In this document: one piece after another, positions 17,100-25,828 of the stretch
How positions within the stretch are numbered: the stretch's first letter is position 1
Layout of the letters: the number at the start of each line of letters is the position of its first letter
Source of the DNA: an uncultured Planktomarina sp.
Lineage (GTDB): Bacteria; Pseudomonadota; Alphaproteobacteria; Rhodobacterales; Rhodobacteraceae
Length of the DNA stretch: 64,000 bases
Direction: 5' to 3'
Assembly: GCA_905182425.1 (NCBI GenBank)
Contig: CAJJBP010000019.1
Coordinates: 1 to 64,000, forward strand
Program-made: the position numbers and the translations under genes
Notes under the pieces: generated by a model
Databases searched by the model: none
Told to the model about the DNA's origin: nothing
Seen by the model: only the letters and a program-made list of their open reading frames with translations

Positions 17100-17173
17100 A
17101 GAATTCTCCGTTCCTTAAATTTAATTGGAGGATAATTCGTGAAGGTGCAACAAAAAGTCTTGCTCCCTTACGG

Positions 17174-18151
17174 CTATGCTTTGCGCAAAGTTGGTGCGTT
17201 CCAGTCAATGATTGGATTGATTGGCATGATTCTTTGCGGGTTAATAGTCGCATGGCTGTAATGGTAATGACGGGTAATATGGACCCAATTTACGGTGTCC
17301 GAAATGCCGGGGTGTTGGTACAGAGCGCGCGTATAGTCCCAAAGGTTTGGATAATCTACGATGCGCTTGCGGTTACATTTGAAATGCAGATGATAAACGC
17401 TGTCAAAACGAACAAGCGTTGGGAATAGCCTCCAATCAACCTCTGTAAGTTGATTTCCCATCAAGTAGGGTTGTGAAGTAAGACGATCCTCGAGCCAATC
17501 CAATGTATCAAACAATGGCACAACAGCGGCATCATATGCAGATTGCGTCGTAGCAAAGCCTGATCGGTAAACACCGTTGTTTAGGGTCTCGTATATGCGG
17601 TTATTGATTGGAGAAATTTCGTCCTGCATGGCCTTGGGATAATAGTCTAATGTATTGCATGATAGGTCATTGAATGCAGAGTTAAACATTCTGATTATCT
17701 CGGAGCTTTCATTTGAAACAATTGTGTTTTGCGCTTTGTCCCAGAGGATTGGGACGGTAACACGACCACTAATTTTGGGGTCTGCTCTCAAATAGATATC
17801 GCGGACAAATTCGCACCCAAACTGACTATCCCCAGTCGCTCCATGGTTATCAGTCTGGAAAGTCCAGCCATCCTGCAGCATGTCAGGATGCACAGCATCA
17901 ACGGAAATATGTGTGTTCAGGTCTTTGAGTTGCCTAAAAATCATTACGCGGTGAGCCCAAGGACAGGCGTAGGAAACATAAAGATGATAACGACCGCTTT
18001 CGGCTTTGAAACCTGATTTACCAGTTGGACCCGCGGTGCCGTCGGATGTTATCCAATTGCGAAAACTTGCGGTTGACCGCTCAAATGCTCCGTCTGATTT
18101 TCCGGTATCATACCAAACATCATGCCATTCACCGTCTACTAATTGTCCCAT
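17174..18151 (-). CDS. Glutathionyl-hydroquinone reductase (Xi-class glutathione transferase)
   Basis: A 325-residue cytoplasmic enzyme of the YqjG/PcpF type, which uses glutathione to reduce glutathionyl-hydroquinones. The catalytic cysteine is C63 in SYACPWAHR. The N-terminal thioredoxin fold continues with TVPILWDKAQNTIVSNESSEIIRM, the glutathione-binding stretch, and the helical C-terminal domain contains LMGNQLTEVDWRLFPTLVRFD and YPNLWDYTRALYQHPGI. The ATG lies downstream of AAGGAAG. It is likely a single-gene unit, 74 nt upstream of the DUF1636 start. Confidence 0.92.
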   Translation of the reverse strand: MGQLVDGEWHDVWYDTGKSDGAFERSTASFRNWITSDGTAGPTGKSGFKAESGRYHLYVSYACPWAHRVMIFRQLKDLNTHISVDAVHPDMLQDGWTFQTDNHGATGDSQFGCEFVRDIYLRADPKISGRVTVPILWDKAQNTIVSNESSEIIRMFNSAFNDLSCNTLDYYPKAMQDEISPINNRIYETLNNGVYRSGFATTQSAYDAAVVPLFDTLDWLEDRLTSQPYLMGNQLTEVDWRLFPTLVRFDSVYHLHFKCNRKRIVDYPNLWDYTRALYQHPGISDTVNWVHITRHYHYSHATINPQRIMPINPIIDWNAPTLRKA

Positions 18152-18287
18152 AATGTCTTCCTTTTTGGAGGGCCTTTATTAGAGAATGATCGTAAGCAAC
18201 AATCCTAAGCCTTGCCAGAGGGAAGTCCAAGCTGGTGTAAATCATTTAAATTAAAATGATAACAGTAGTTATAGCGAGGCGTGGAGG

Positions 18288-18638
18288 TTGTTAAGGCTCC
18301 GGTACAAACTGGGCAAAGCTGGACCAGGAGCATGTTTCAGAGCGATAAAATCTTTGGGCAGAGCTAGGGTTAGTGGAATGACAGTTGGAGAGAAACAAAA
18401 CGATACTGATCTTCCTGCCTATCTCACCGGTTATATCGCTCCTGCGATGTTGGCGGACTTGATGGGCTAAGGCATGAGTCGTGGAGCGGCTTTGGCCTTC
18501 ATGAGCGCGCGGTCTATTGGTTGTGTTCCGATGATGGCGGCTGTTTAGAGTTTGGTTGAATTGCAAGTTTCTGCTCTTGTATTTTTATCAGCCTTACTGG
18601 TGCAATTAAAGCCAGGTGGAGCTTCAGCCTTACCGTAA
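18288..18638 (+). pseudogene. Decayed permease gene (YraQ-like)
   Basis: One plus-strand frame contains TGYIAPAMLADLMG, then TAA at 18468-18470, then GMSRGAALAFMSA and VPMMAAV, then TAG at 18546-18548, then SLVELQVSALVFLSALLVQL, ending in TAA at 18636-18638. With the stops bridged this resembles the C-terminal part of YraQ-type permeases (pattern: GYxAxPxxAxLxxxGMSxGAALAF, then SIPAxxAVxxLV). The upstream part is no longer recognisable. The rest of the 720-nt gap (18152-18872) shows no other gene. The in-frame stops are seen; the family call rests on pattern recall. Confidence 0.5.
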
Positions 18639-18872
18639 GGTTTTGATCTATAATTTCGAACTTACTCAAGTAGTTTGCAGGCCTAGGGTGGTTGGAATTC
18701 CGTTTGCTCTGGGGCTCAAGATGGCATAGATCTCTTTCAGACGACGTCTAAGGACCAGAGCGGAGCGTGGTAATGCATTGACCCACTTAGGGGGTGCGCA
18801 TCACGATCGTCAGCAAAAGCAACATTTCAAAGTGTTGTGGGTTCTTTTACGTATAATGTTGAGGACCCTATA

Positions 18873-19067
18873 ATGACCCGACTTTTGATTGCACTTTCTT
18901 GTCTCATCCCTTCCACGGCCTTCGTGCATGTGGGGCATTTAGGTGGACTTGCAGGGCATGACCATTATGTCATTGCTGCTGCAATTGCAGCAGCAGCTGG
19001 TACGTCTTTAAAGGGCAGGGATGAAGATGCGTCCTTCGAAGATGAACCCGAATTACAGGAGACTTAA
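18873..19067 (+). CDS. Small membrane/exported His-containing protein (DUF6732-like)
   Basis: A 64-residue protein with an N-terminal hydrophobic segment (MTRLLIALSCLIPSTAFVHVGH), then HLGGLAGHDHYV, a second hydrophobic stretch of alanines (IAAAIAAAAG) and an acidic tail. The histidines H20, H23 and the GHDH cluster could bind a metal. It resembles small proteins found beside cobalamin genes in Rhodobacterales that I recall as DUF6732; the name is uncertain. The stop is 1 nt before the cbiX start, so it heads the cbiX-cobM operon. An in-frame TTG/GTG leader upstream is less likely. Confidence 0.65.
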   Translation: MTRLLIALSCLIPSTAFVHVGHLGGLAGHDHYVIAAAIAAAAGTSLKGRDEDASFEDEPELQET

Positions 19068-19068
19068 G

Positions 19069-20178
19069 ATGACCAAAATTGGTGTAATGATTTGTGGCCA
19101 CGGTTCGCGAAGCCAAGTGGCAGTCGATCAGTTTAGTGTACTGGCGGAGAAGTTGCCTGCTTTGTTGCCTCGCGACTGGGCTGTTGAATATGGCTACCTT
19201 GAATTTGCAAACCCTGTAATCCGTGATGGCCTCGACCGCTTGCGTGAGCAAGGGTGTGACAAAATTTTAGCAGTTCCGGGCATGCTGTTTGCAGCGATGC
19301 ATTCTAAAAATGATATCCCAACAGTTTTAAATACTTACGCCGCAAAACATGGCATCGAGGTAAGCTATGGCCGAGAATTGGGTGTCGATCCCAAGATGAT
19401 CGCCGCCGCTGGTAGTCGCATTCAAGATGCGATTGATGCCGCGAATGCTGGACACGGCGAAGTTCCAATGCATGAGACTTGTCTAGTTGTTATTGGTCGA
19501 GGCGCCTCCGATCCAGATGCGAACGGCAACGTAGCAAAAATTGCGCGGATGCTACATGAAGGGCTTGGCTTTGGATGGTGCGAAGTTGGTTATTCTGGTG
19601 TGACTTTCCCACTGGTTGAACCCTGTTTGCAGCACGCTACAAAGCTTGGGTACAAACGCGTTGTTGTGTTTCCGTACTTTTTATTCTCTGGTATTTTAAT
19701 AGACCGAATTTATGGCTTTACAGATCAAGTAGCAGCTGAAAATTTGGACATTCAATTTGTTAAAGCTGGATACCTGAATGACCATGATCAAGTTTTGGCA
19801 ACGTTCGCAGAACGGATCACCGAGCAGGTTGGTGAAATTCCCCCACCCAATTGTGCGATGTGTAAATATCGAACTCAAGTGCTCGGATTTGAATCTGAGG
19901 TGGGTGCAGTGCAAGAATCACATCACCACCATGTTGAAGGCCAGGGCGCCTCTGCACCTGGGTCAAATGTTGAAGATTGTAAGTTGTGCGGTACATTTTG
20001 TTCTGGCCTCTGCCGACTTGAAAGTCAGGCAGAGCATAGCCACGACCATAGCCATAGTCATCATGGACACGACCATGGACATTCGCACGGTCAAGACGAT
20101 GGGCACAAGCACGCGGTTTACCCTCATTCAGATCACCCACATGGGCCGGAAAGTGCACGTAAAAAACCAAAAATTTAA
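19069..20178 (+). CDS. cbiX: Sirohydrochlorin cobaltochelatase-type protein CbiX with Cys and His-rich tail
   Basis: A 369-residue type II chelatase that inserts Co(II) into sirohydrochlorin or a related early ring. Two chelatase domains follow each other: the first with GHGSR (His11) and PGMLFAAMHSKNDIP, the second with IGRGASDPDANGN and FPYFLFSGILIDRI. After residue 255 come C-x2-C (CAMC), a Cys cluster (DCKLCGTFCSGLCR) and a tail with dense His repeats (about 323-355). Long CbiX proteins of bacilli have an Fe-S-binding MxCxxC motif and a poly-His tail, so this is the long form. GGAG precedes the ATG. First enzyme of operon B. Confidence 0.9.
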   Translation: MTKIGVMICGHGSRSQVAVDQFSVLAEKLPALLPRDWAVEYGYLEFANPVIRDGLDRLREQGCDKILAVPGMLFAAMHSKNDIPTVLNTYAAKHGIEVSYGRELGVDPKMIAAAGSRIQDAIDAANAGHGEVPMHETCLVVIGRGASDPDANGNVAKIARMLHEGLGFGWCEVGYSGVTFPLVEPCLQHATKLGYKRVVVFPYFLFSGILIDRIYGFTDQVAAENLDIQFVKAGYLNDHDQVLATFAERITEQVGEIPPPNCAMCKYRTQVLGFESEVGAVQESHHHHVEGQGASAPGSNVEDCKLCGTFCSGLCRLESQAEHSHDHSHSHHGHDHGHSHGQDDGHKHAVYPHSDHPHGPESARKKPKI

Positions 20179-20225
20179 TCTCGTTTGGGGGCTTAAGCCC
20201 TCAATCGCAACCCCAAGGCCATATC

Positions 20226-20864
20226 ATGCGCCCCTATGAGAAAAACCCAAAGGCAATCTACGCTGCGAGCTTCGCCACCGTTGTGGCGGAAGCTAATTTG
20301 GCACGTTTCCCAAATGGATTGGACAAGCTTGTGACACGGATTATTCATGCTTCTGGAATGGTTGAGATTGCGGACCGTTTGGCGTTTTCGCCAGACGCAT
20401 TCTCAAGGGGGGCTGCTGCCTTGGCCGCTGGAGCATCTGTATTGTGCGATTGTGAAATGGTACGTGCCGGAATTATTAGACGATATTTGCCAGCAAACAA
20501 CCAGGTTATTGTAACCTTGAACAACGAAAACGTTCCGGCCCGAGCGGCCGAAATAGGGAACACGCGCTCTGCAGCCGCGGTGGAACTTTGGGCGCCTCAT
20601 CTCGAAGGAGCTGTCGTTGCGATTGGAAACGCTCCAACGGCTCTTTTTCATTTGCTTGAATTAATTGATCAGGGTGGACCAAGACCCGCTGTAATTTTGG
20701 GATTTCCAGTGGGATTTGTTGGAGCTGCTGAGTCCAAAGCCGAATTGACTGCAAACGCCCGTGGATGTGATTTCGTCGCACTTCGTGGCAGGCGTGGGGG
20801 ATCTGCAATTGCTTCAGCCGCAGTGAATGCTTTGGCGGCCGGCTTGCCAGAATTACAATCATGA
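20226..20864 (+). CDS. cobH: Precorrin-8X methylmutase
   Basis: A 212-residue enzyme that moves a methyl group from C-11 to C-12 of precorrin-8X, giving hydrogenobyrinic acid. The catalytic histidine is H41 in IIHASGMVE. Other marks are LCDCEMVRAGI, TRSAAAVELW, the AIGNAPTALFHLLEL segment and ILGFPVGFVGAAESK near the C-terminus. The cobL ATG overlaps its stop by 4 nt. A 47-nt gap separates it from cbiX. Intact and of usual length. Confidence 0.95.
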   Translation: MRPYEKNPKAIYAASFATVVAEANLARFPNGLDKLVTRIIHASGMVEIADRLAFSPDAFSRGAAALAAGASVLCDCEMVRAGIIRRYLPANNQVIVTLNNENVPARAAEIGNTRSAAAVELWAPHLEGAVVAIGNAPTALFHLLELIDQGGPRPAVILGFPVGFVGAAESKAELTANARGCDFVALRGRRGGSAIASAAVNALAAGLPELQS

Positions 20865-22060
20865 AGCCTTGGCTACATATCGTTGGCATCGGCGAGGACG
20901 GGCTTGATGGGCTTGTGCCGGCATCTCGCGCTGTTGTTGAATCAGCGGAAATTATTATTGGTGGAAGTCGCCATCATGAATTATCTAAATCTGTAAAAGC
21001 GGAGAGATTAAAGTGGCCGAGTCCATTTGATGCACTGATCGAAATGCTCGTTGCATTGCGTGGCAAACGTGTTGTTGTTTTGGCCACAGGTGATCCGCTT
21101 TGGTTCTCCGTTGGTGCGCGAATAGGACGTGAAGTTGGTTCGGATGAAATCATTTTCCATCCGCAGTTGAGCGCTTTTCAATTGGCCTCGGCTCGTATGG
21201 GCTGGTCTATGGCAGATCTAGATACTCTGACAGTTCATGGTCGCCCTGTTGAACAGATGATTGCCTTCATTCAGCCAGATCAGAGATTATTGATTTTGAC
21301 GACAGGCGCTGAAACGCCTGGCCAAATTGCGCAGTTTTTGACTGAACGTGGGTTTGGGGATTCGACGCTCACAGTTTTTGCGGCAATGGGGGGAAAAGAT
21401 GAGCAAAAATTTGAGGCGACTGCTCAGGGTTGGGATCATAATGTGCCTGCGTTTAACACACTGGCGGTTGAGTGTGTTGCCTCGTCAGACGCGGTATTAC
21501 TGCCACGGGTTCCCGGACTGCCAGATGAATTTTTTAAGCATGATGGTACAATGACAAAGCGTGAAGTTCGTGCTGTCAGTATTGCTAAGTTGATGCCGAT
21601 GCGAGGGGCATTACTCTGGGATATTGGTACGGGTTGTGGGTCCGTTGCCATTGAATGGATGCGGGCTGCCCGCGATGCTTGTGCAATTGGAATAGAACCT
21701 CGTGCAGACCGACGTGCACTTGCTGGCCAAAATGCTCTAACATTGGGCACTCCCAAGCTGAAACTTATTGAGGGCACTGCGCCCCAAGCATTGGTCGGTC
21801 TTGAGGCTCCAGATGCAATTTTTGTAGGGGGTGGGTTGACTGATGGCGTGTTTGATGCCGCTTGGGACGTGTTGAAACCTTTAGGGCGGCTCGTTTCGAA
21901 TGCAGTTACTCTTGAAAGCGAAGAAATTCTTAATAATTTACATAAAAAACATGGTGGTGAATTGGTGCGCCTTTCTATCACGCGTGCCGAACCAGTTGGG
22001 CCTTATCGAGGTTGGCGTCCATTTATGCCGATCACCCAATGGAGTTTAATCAAGCGATGA
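20861..22060 (+). CDS. cobL: Precorrin-6Y C5,15-methyltransferase (decarboxylating)
   Basis: A 399-residue bifunctional enzyme that methylates C-5 and C-15 and decarboxylates the C-12 acetate of precorrin-6Y. The N-terminal tetrapyrrole methylase domain (about 1-200) begins LHIVGIGEDGLDGL and has VVVLATGDPLWFSVG. The C-terminal CbiT-like domain (about 210-399) has the SAM loop WDIGTGCGSVAIEW and DAIFVGGGLTDGVFDAAW. Both ends overlap their neighbours by 4 nt (ATGA), so cobH-cobL-cobI are coupled. Confidence 0.95.
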   Translation: MKPWLHIVGIGEDGLDGLVPASRAVVESAEIIIGGSRHHELSKSVKAERLKWPSPFDALIEMLVALRGKRVVVLATGDPLWFSVGARIGREVGSDEIIFHPQLSAFQLASARMGWSMADLDTLTVHGRPVEQMIAFIQPDQRLLILTTGAETPGQIAQFLTERGFGDSTLTVFAAMGGKDEQKFEATAQGWDHNVPAFNTLAVECVASSDAVLLPRVPGLPDEFFKHDGTMTKREVRAVSIAKLMPMRGALLWDIGTGCGSVAIEWMRAARDACAIGIEPRADRRALAGQNALTLGTPKLKLIEGTAPQALVGLEAPDAIFVGGGLTDGVFDAAWDVLKPLGRLVSNAVTLESEEILNNLHKKHGGELVRLSITRAEPVGPYRGWRPFMPITQWSLIKR

Positions 22061-22759
22061 GCGGTATTCTTTATGGGGTGGGTCTGGGCCCGGGGGATCC
22101 TGATCTTATTACGTTAAAAGCCAGCCGTCTGATTGCGGGCGCCCGAGTTATTGCATATCCAAGCCTCGCTGGTGGTGCGAGTTTTGCCCGAGCGATAGCG
22201 GCGGACTTGATATCACCCAATGCTGAAGAAATTGTGATGGATGTTCCCATGACGGTTGAACGCGAGCCTGCTCAAGCGGCTTATGACATTGGGGCTCAGA
22301 AAATCGCAGTGGTCCTAGATCGTGGTGAAGATGTTGTATGCCTTTGTGAAGGAGATCCTTTTTTCTACGGTAGTTTTATGTATCTTTATGCCCGATTAGC
22401 TGTGGATTATGCTGTTGATGTGGTTCCGGGCGTGACTTCAATTACAACCTGTGCTGCACGTGCAGGCATGCCTTTAGCTGCACGAAATGAACGGCTTACA
22501 GTGTTGCCTGGCCCATTGCCTGCAAACGAATTGCGTGACCAGGATTGAGGGCGCTGAAAGTGTTGCTATCATGAAGGTTGGGCGTCACCTTTCAAAAATT
22601 AGAGAAGTAATTGAAGCGTTAGGTTTGACGGATAAAGCGGCCTATATCGAACGCGCTAGCCTGCCTGATGAACTAGTTTGTCCTTTGGCTGAAGCACCTG
22701 AGAAAGCCCCATACTTTTCAATGATCTTACTTACGAAAGGGGCCGATCCATGGCTCTAA
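22057..22759 (+). CDS. cobI: Precorrin-2 C20-methyltransferase, frameshifted by 1 nt
   Basis: CobI adds a methyl to C-20 of precorrin-2. The frame from ATG 22057 gives LYGVGLGPGDPDLITLKA, LCEGDPFFYGSFMYLYARL and ERLTVLPGPLPANELRD, then hits TGA at 22546. In the next frame IEGAESVAIMKVGRH leads on to PYFSMILLTKGADPW, the normal C-terminus. Removing one C at 22539-22540 (GACCAGG to GACAGG) restores ELRDRIEGAE and a 233-residue protein of family length. It is either a sequencing insertion or a fresh mutation; flanking genes of the pathway are intact. The ATG overlaps the cobL stop by 4 nt, and the 3' end overlaps cobJ by 10 nt. Confidence 0.88.
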
Positions 22760-24591
22760 AACCGGTTGTAATAGCTTTAAATGCATCTGGTCTCGCGACG
22801 GCGCAAAAAGTTGCAAAGGTGCTAGGTGCTCAGGTTCATGGCCGTGAGGGTCGTGTTGCTCAAGCCGACGCTTGGTTTGCGAATGCTCTGGATCATGCCC
22901 GTGATTTGTTTGCCGCAGGCGTACCTATTGTTGGCGTTTGCGCAAGTGGTATTCTCATCCGAGCAGTGGCGCCCTTATTGGTGGATAAAACCACTGAACC
23001 CCCCGTTGTTTCAGTGTCAGATGATGGTTCTGTTGTTGTGCCATTGTTGGGTGGTCACCATGGTGCAAACCGATTGGCTCGTGAAATTGCTCAGGCTTTG
23101 GGTGGCGCGGCAGCGGTTACAACGGCAGGGGACGTGTCTTTAGGAATCTCGCTTGATGAGCCGCCACTAGGCTGGGCTTTGATAAACCCATCTGACGCTA
23201 AGGGTGTAATGTCTGAATTGCTTGCAGGCGGTGGCGCTAGCGTTGTCGGTTCAGATATAAAGCAAGCCACTTGGTTAGAAGGTCTACCAGAGGGTCAAAA
23301 TATTCGTCTAACGTGTTCAATGGAACAAGCAATGGATCTTGGGCCAACGCATCTACAGTTTACACCACGACGCGTAACTGTTGGTGTTGGTTGCGCACGC
23401 AATTGCCCGCCAGAAGAAATGGCGTATTTGGTTCGTGAGACACTGAATGATGCAGGCATTTGTGATGCAGCTTTGCATTCTATCAATACAATTTCATTGA
23501 AAGCTGATGAGCCTGCTATCCTGGGTTTAGCAACCCTGCTCAATGCCCCTTTGCGTTTATTCTCGGCAGAACAATTAGAAGCAGAAACACCGCGGTTGGC
23601 AAATCCATCGGATGTCGTTTTTGCAGAGGTTGGGTGCCACGGCGTCAGCGAGGCGGCGGCGCTGGCTCAGGTGGGTGCAAATGGAAAATTGTTTATTGCC
23701 AAACGCAAAACTGCAAATGCTACTGTCGCTTTGGCAATCCATGATCAGCCTTTGTTGAATTACCAAGGAACGCCCAGGGGCCGTTTGTGTGTAGTTGGCA
23801 TTGGACCCGGGCAAGCAGCTTGGCGTACGCCTGAAGTGTCCCGCCTTGTGGCGGATGCTGAGGAATTAGTGGGTTACGGTTTATATATTGACCTCTTAGG
23901 ACCTCTGGCCGCTGGCAAGTCACGCTCTGATTTTCCGCTTGGTGGTGAAGAAGCTCGTTGCCGCTACGCATTAGAGCAAGCAGGTAAAGGCAAAAATGTG
24001 GCCTTAGTTTGTTCTGGTGACGCAGGGATCTATGCTATGGGGGCGTTGGTTTTTGAATTGCTTGATCGAGGCGTTGATCAAATGGGTGTAAGTGCCGCCG
24101 CGCGTCGTGTTGAGGTTGTTTGCTCGCCTGGTATCTCTGCGCTGCAAGGTGCTGCGGCACGTGCCGGTGCACCTTTGGGGCATGATTTTTGTACTATTTC
24201 ACTCTCTGATCTTTTGACCCCACGAGACGATATTTTGAGACGCCTTAAAGCAGCAGCAGAGGGTGATTTTGTGATTGCGTTTTACAATCCGGTTTCTAAA
24301 ACCCGCCGTACACTTTTGGCAGAAGCTCGTGAAATTCTGTTGCAGCACAGGCCTGCAAATACGCCGGTAATGCTTGCCAGCTCTTTAGGTCGCCCTGAGG
24401 AGAATGTGTGCTATCGACGCCTGGCTGATTTAAAAGTTGATGAGGTTGATATGTTAACCGTTGTTTTGATTGGTTCTTCTAATTCACGGCTTGCTCAGTT
24501 GGGTGAGGGACCGCGCATGTTCACGCCACGTGGTTATGCCCGCAAAATTGATGGTGATTTAGCTAAGCATAATAAGAGTAATGAAATATGA
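22750..24591 (+). CDS. cobJ: CbiG-CobJ fusion: cobalt-precorrin hydrolase-like domain plus precorrin-3B C17-methyltransferase
   Basis: A 613-residue two-part protein. Residues 1-335 are CbiG-like: ASGLATAQKVAKVL and GVCASGILIRAVAP at the start, PLLGGHHGANRLAREIA, and a C-terminal CbiG/CobE domain VTVGVGCARNCPPEEM with FAEVGCHGVSEAAAL. From about 345 a tetrapyrrole methylase follows (LCVVGIGPGQAAWRTPE, ALVCSGDAGIYAMG, VVCSPGISALQGAAARAG and AFYNPVSKTRR), which is CobJ, the ring-contracting C-17 methylase. Such fusions are known; CbiG belongs to the anaerobic route and its C-terminal half equals CobE of the aerobic route. Confidence 0.92.
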   Translation: MALKPVVIALNASGLATAQKVAKVLGAQVHGREGRVAQADAWFANALDHARDLFAAGVPIVGVCASGILIRAVAPLLVDKTTEPPVVSVSDDGSVVVPLLGGHHGANRLAREIAQALGGAAAVTTAGDVSLGISLDEPPLGWALINPSDAKGVMSELLAGGGASVVGSDIKQATWLEGLPEGQNIRLTCSMEQAMDLGPTHLQFTPRRVTVGVGCARNCPPEEMAYLVRETLNDAGICDAALHSINTISLKADEPAILGLATLLNAPLRLFSAEQLEAETPRLANPSDVVFAEVGCHGVSEAAALAQVGANGKLFIAKRKTANATVALAIHDQPLLNYQGTPRGRLCVVGIGPGQAAWRTPEVSRLVADAEELVGYGLYIDLLGPLAAGKSRSDFPLGGEEARCRYALEQAGKGKNVALVCSGDAGIYAMGALVFELLDRGVDQMGVSAAARRVEVVCSPGISALQGAAARAGAPLGHDFCTISLSDLLTPRDDILRRLKAAAEGDFVIAFYNPVSKTRRTLLAEAREILLQHRPANTPVMLASSLGRPEENVCYRRLADLKVDEVDMLTVVLIGSSNSRLAQLGEGPRMFTPRGYARKIDGDLAKHNKSNEI

Positions 24592-25352
24592 CAGTATATT
24601 TCATAGGAGCAGGTCCAGGTGACCCGGAACTACTCACTCTCAAAGCTGCTCGGATTATTGGGCAATGTCCTGTGTGCCTCTACGCTGGTTCTCTTGTTCC
24701 TGCCGAAGTTGTGGGCTGCGCGCCGGATGGCGCTAAAGTACTTGATACAGCTTCTATGAACCTTGATGAAACCCATGCTGAGATTTTGGAGGCGCAGGCA
24801 CAGGGAAAAGATGTTGCTCGTGTGCATTCGGGTGATCCTTCACTTTATGGTGCAATTGCAGAGCAAATTCGCAGGCTGCGTACTGATGGTATTGAATATG
24901 AAATTATCCCAGGCGTGCCTGCGTATGCTGCCGTTGCCGCCGCTCTTAAGCAAGAACTCACCATTCCAGAGATTGCACAGTCTATTGTTTTGACTCGCAT
25001 GTCGATGAAATCAACATCGATGCCGGCAGGTGAAACATTGGAGAATTTTGCGATTTCAGGGGCTACACTCGCTATTCACCTCGCAATACGAAATATGCGT
25101 GAAATTGAACGGGTGCTGATTCCCCATTATGGTGAAGACTGCCCTGTAGTTGTTGCGTATAGGGCGAGTTGGCCTGACCAAATTATAATTCGCGGCATCT
25201 TGAGTGATATTCGCAAAAAAGTGAGAGATGCAAAAATCACGCGTACCGCTCTTATTTTGGTTGGTCCGGCGTTGACTGAGCAACAAGATTTTGTAGATTC
25301 AGCCCTTTATGATCCAGATATAGAGCACATCCTGCGAAATCGGAAAACATGA
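24588..25352 (+). CDS. cobM: Precorrin-4 C11-methyltransferase
   Basis: A 254-residue tetrapyrrole methylase that adds a methyl at C-11 of precorrin-4. It begins TVYFIGAGPGDPELLTLKAA, then has YAGSLVPAEVV, ARVHSGDPSLYGAIAEQIR, IIPGVPAYAAVAAAL and the family segment LTRMSMKSTSMPAGE with CPVVVAYRASWPDQ near the end. The ATG overlaps the cobJ stop by 4 nt. It is the last recognisable enzyme gene of operon B. Confidence 0.96.
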   Translation: MTVYFIGAGPGDPELLTLKAARIIGQCPVCLYAGSLVPAEVVGCAPDGAKVLDTASMNLDETHAEILEAQAQGKDVARVHSGDPSLYGAIAEQIRRLRTDGIEYEIIPGVPAYAAVAAALKQELTIPEIAQSIVLTRMSMKSTSMPAGETLENFAISGATLAIHLAIRNMREIERVLIPHYGEDCPVVVAYRASWPDQIIIRGILSDIRKKVRDAKITRTALILVGPALTEQQDFVDSALYDPDIEHILRNRKT

Positions 25353-25446
25353 TTTGAGTAGTTGCTAGAATAAAAGTTTTTAGTTCCCCATTGGCTATCT
25401 TGACGGAGGTATAATTCCGGATCACGCTTAACAAAGGGGGCGCTTG

Positions 25447-25797
25447 ATGACCACATTTGTACCGAAAGAAGTAGCTGATGGCTTGGAAGCCGCACGCAAA
25501 AATGCCTTGAGAAAAAAAAGTCGACTGCGGGTGCGGGCTGGCTCCAAGATATTGACCATACTTAAGTACTGGGACAATGGTTTTACGGTTGATATGGAAG
25601 ATGCACCACAATTGCGAGGTTTAGTCGACCTCTATGATGGTACACGTCATCTATATCAATGTCTGATAATTGCATCGGCGGAAGATGGGGACGAGATTTA
25701 CTATGAATTCAAACGCAATACGCTGGCTGTTGACAGAGCGCCGCTTGATTTCGCGCGTGAGGTGGATGCTCCAATTGCGTTGATCAGCCATAATTAA
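25447..25797 (+). CDS. Conserved hypothetical protein at the end of the cobalamin operon
   Basis: A 116-residue protein beginning TTFVPKEVADGLEAARKNALRKKSRLRVRAG, a basic N-terminal helix, followed by beta-rich sequence with KYWDNGFTVDMEDAPQLRGLVDLYDG, YQCLIIASAEDGDEIYYEFKRNT. The layout (Arg-rich entry, then a small barrel-like beta domain) recalls PilZ-like or nucleotide-sensing folds, but I see no RxxxR...DxSxxG signature, so I leave it unnamed. I recall similar proteins in other Rhodobacterales. The ATG at 25447 is preferred over a TTG one codon earlier. It is 94 nt downstream of cobM. Confidence 0.75.
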   Translation: MTTFVPKEVADGLEAARKNALRKKSRLRVRAGSKILTILKYWDNGFTVDMEDAPQLRGLVDLYDGTRHLYQCLIIASAEDGDEIYYEFKRNTLAVDRAPLDFAREVDAPIALISHN

Positions 25798-25828
25798 AAA
25801 TATTTTTGCCTGATAATACCTAACAAAA

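Noticed and set aside
19778-20239. Long ORFs on both strands across the 3' part of cbiX
   Set aside because: Produced by the His codons of the CbiX tail in other frames; no start or family support.
22487-22759. Second half of cobI as a separate gene
   Set aside because: It is the C-terminus of the same methylase in another frame; its 5' codons do not match a start.
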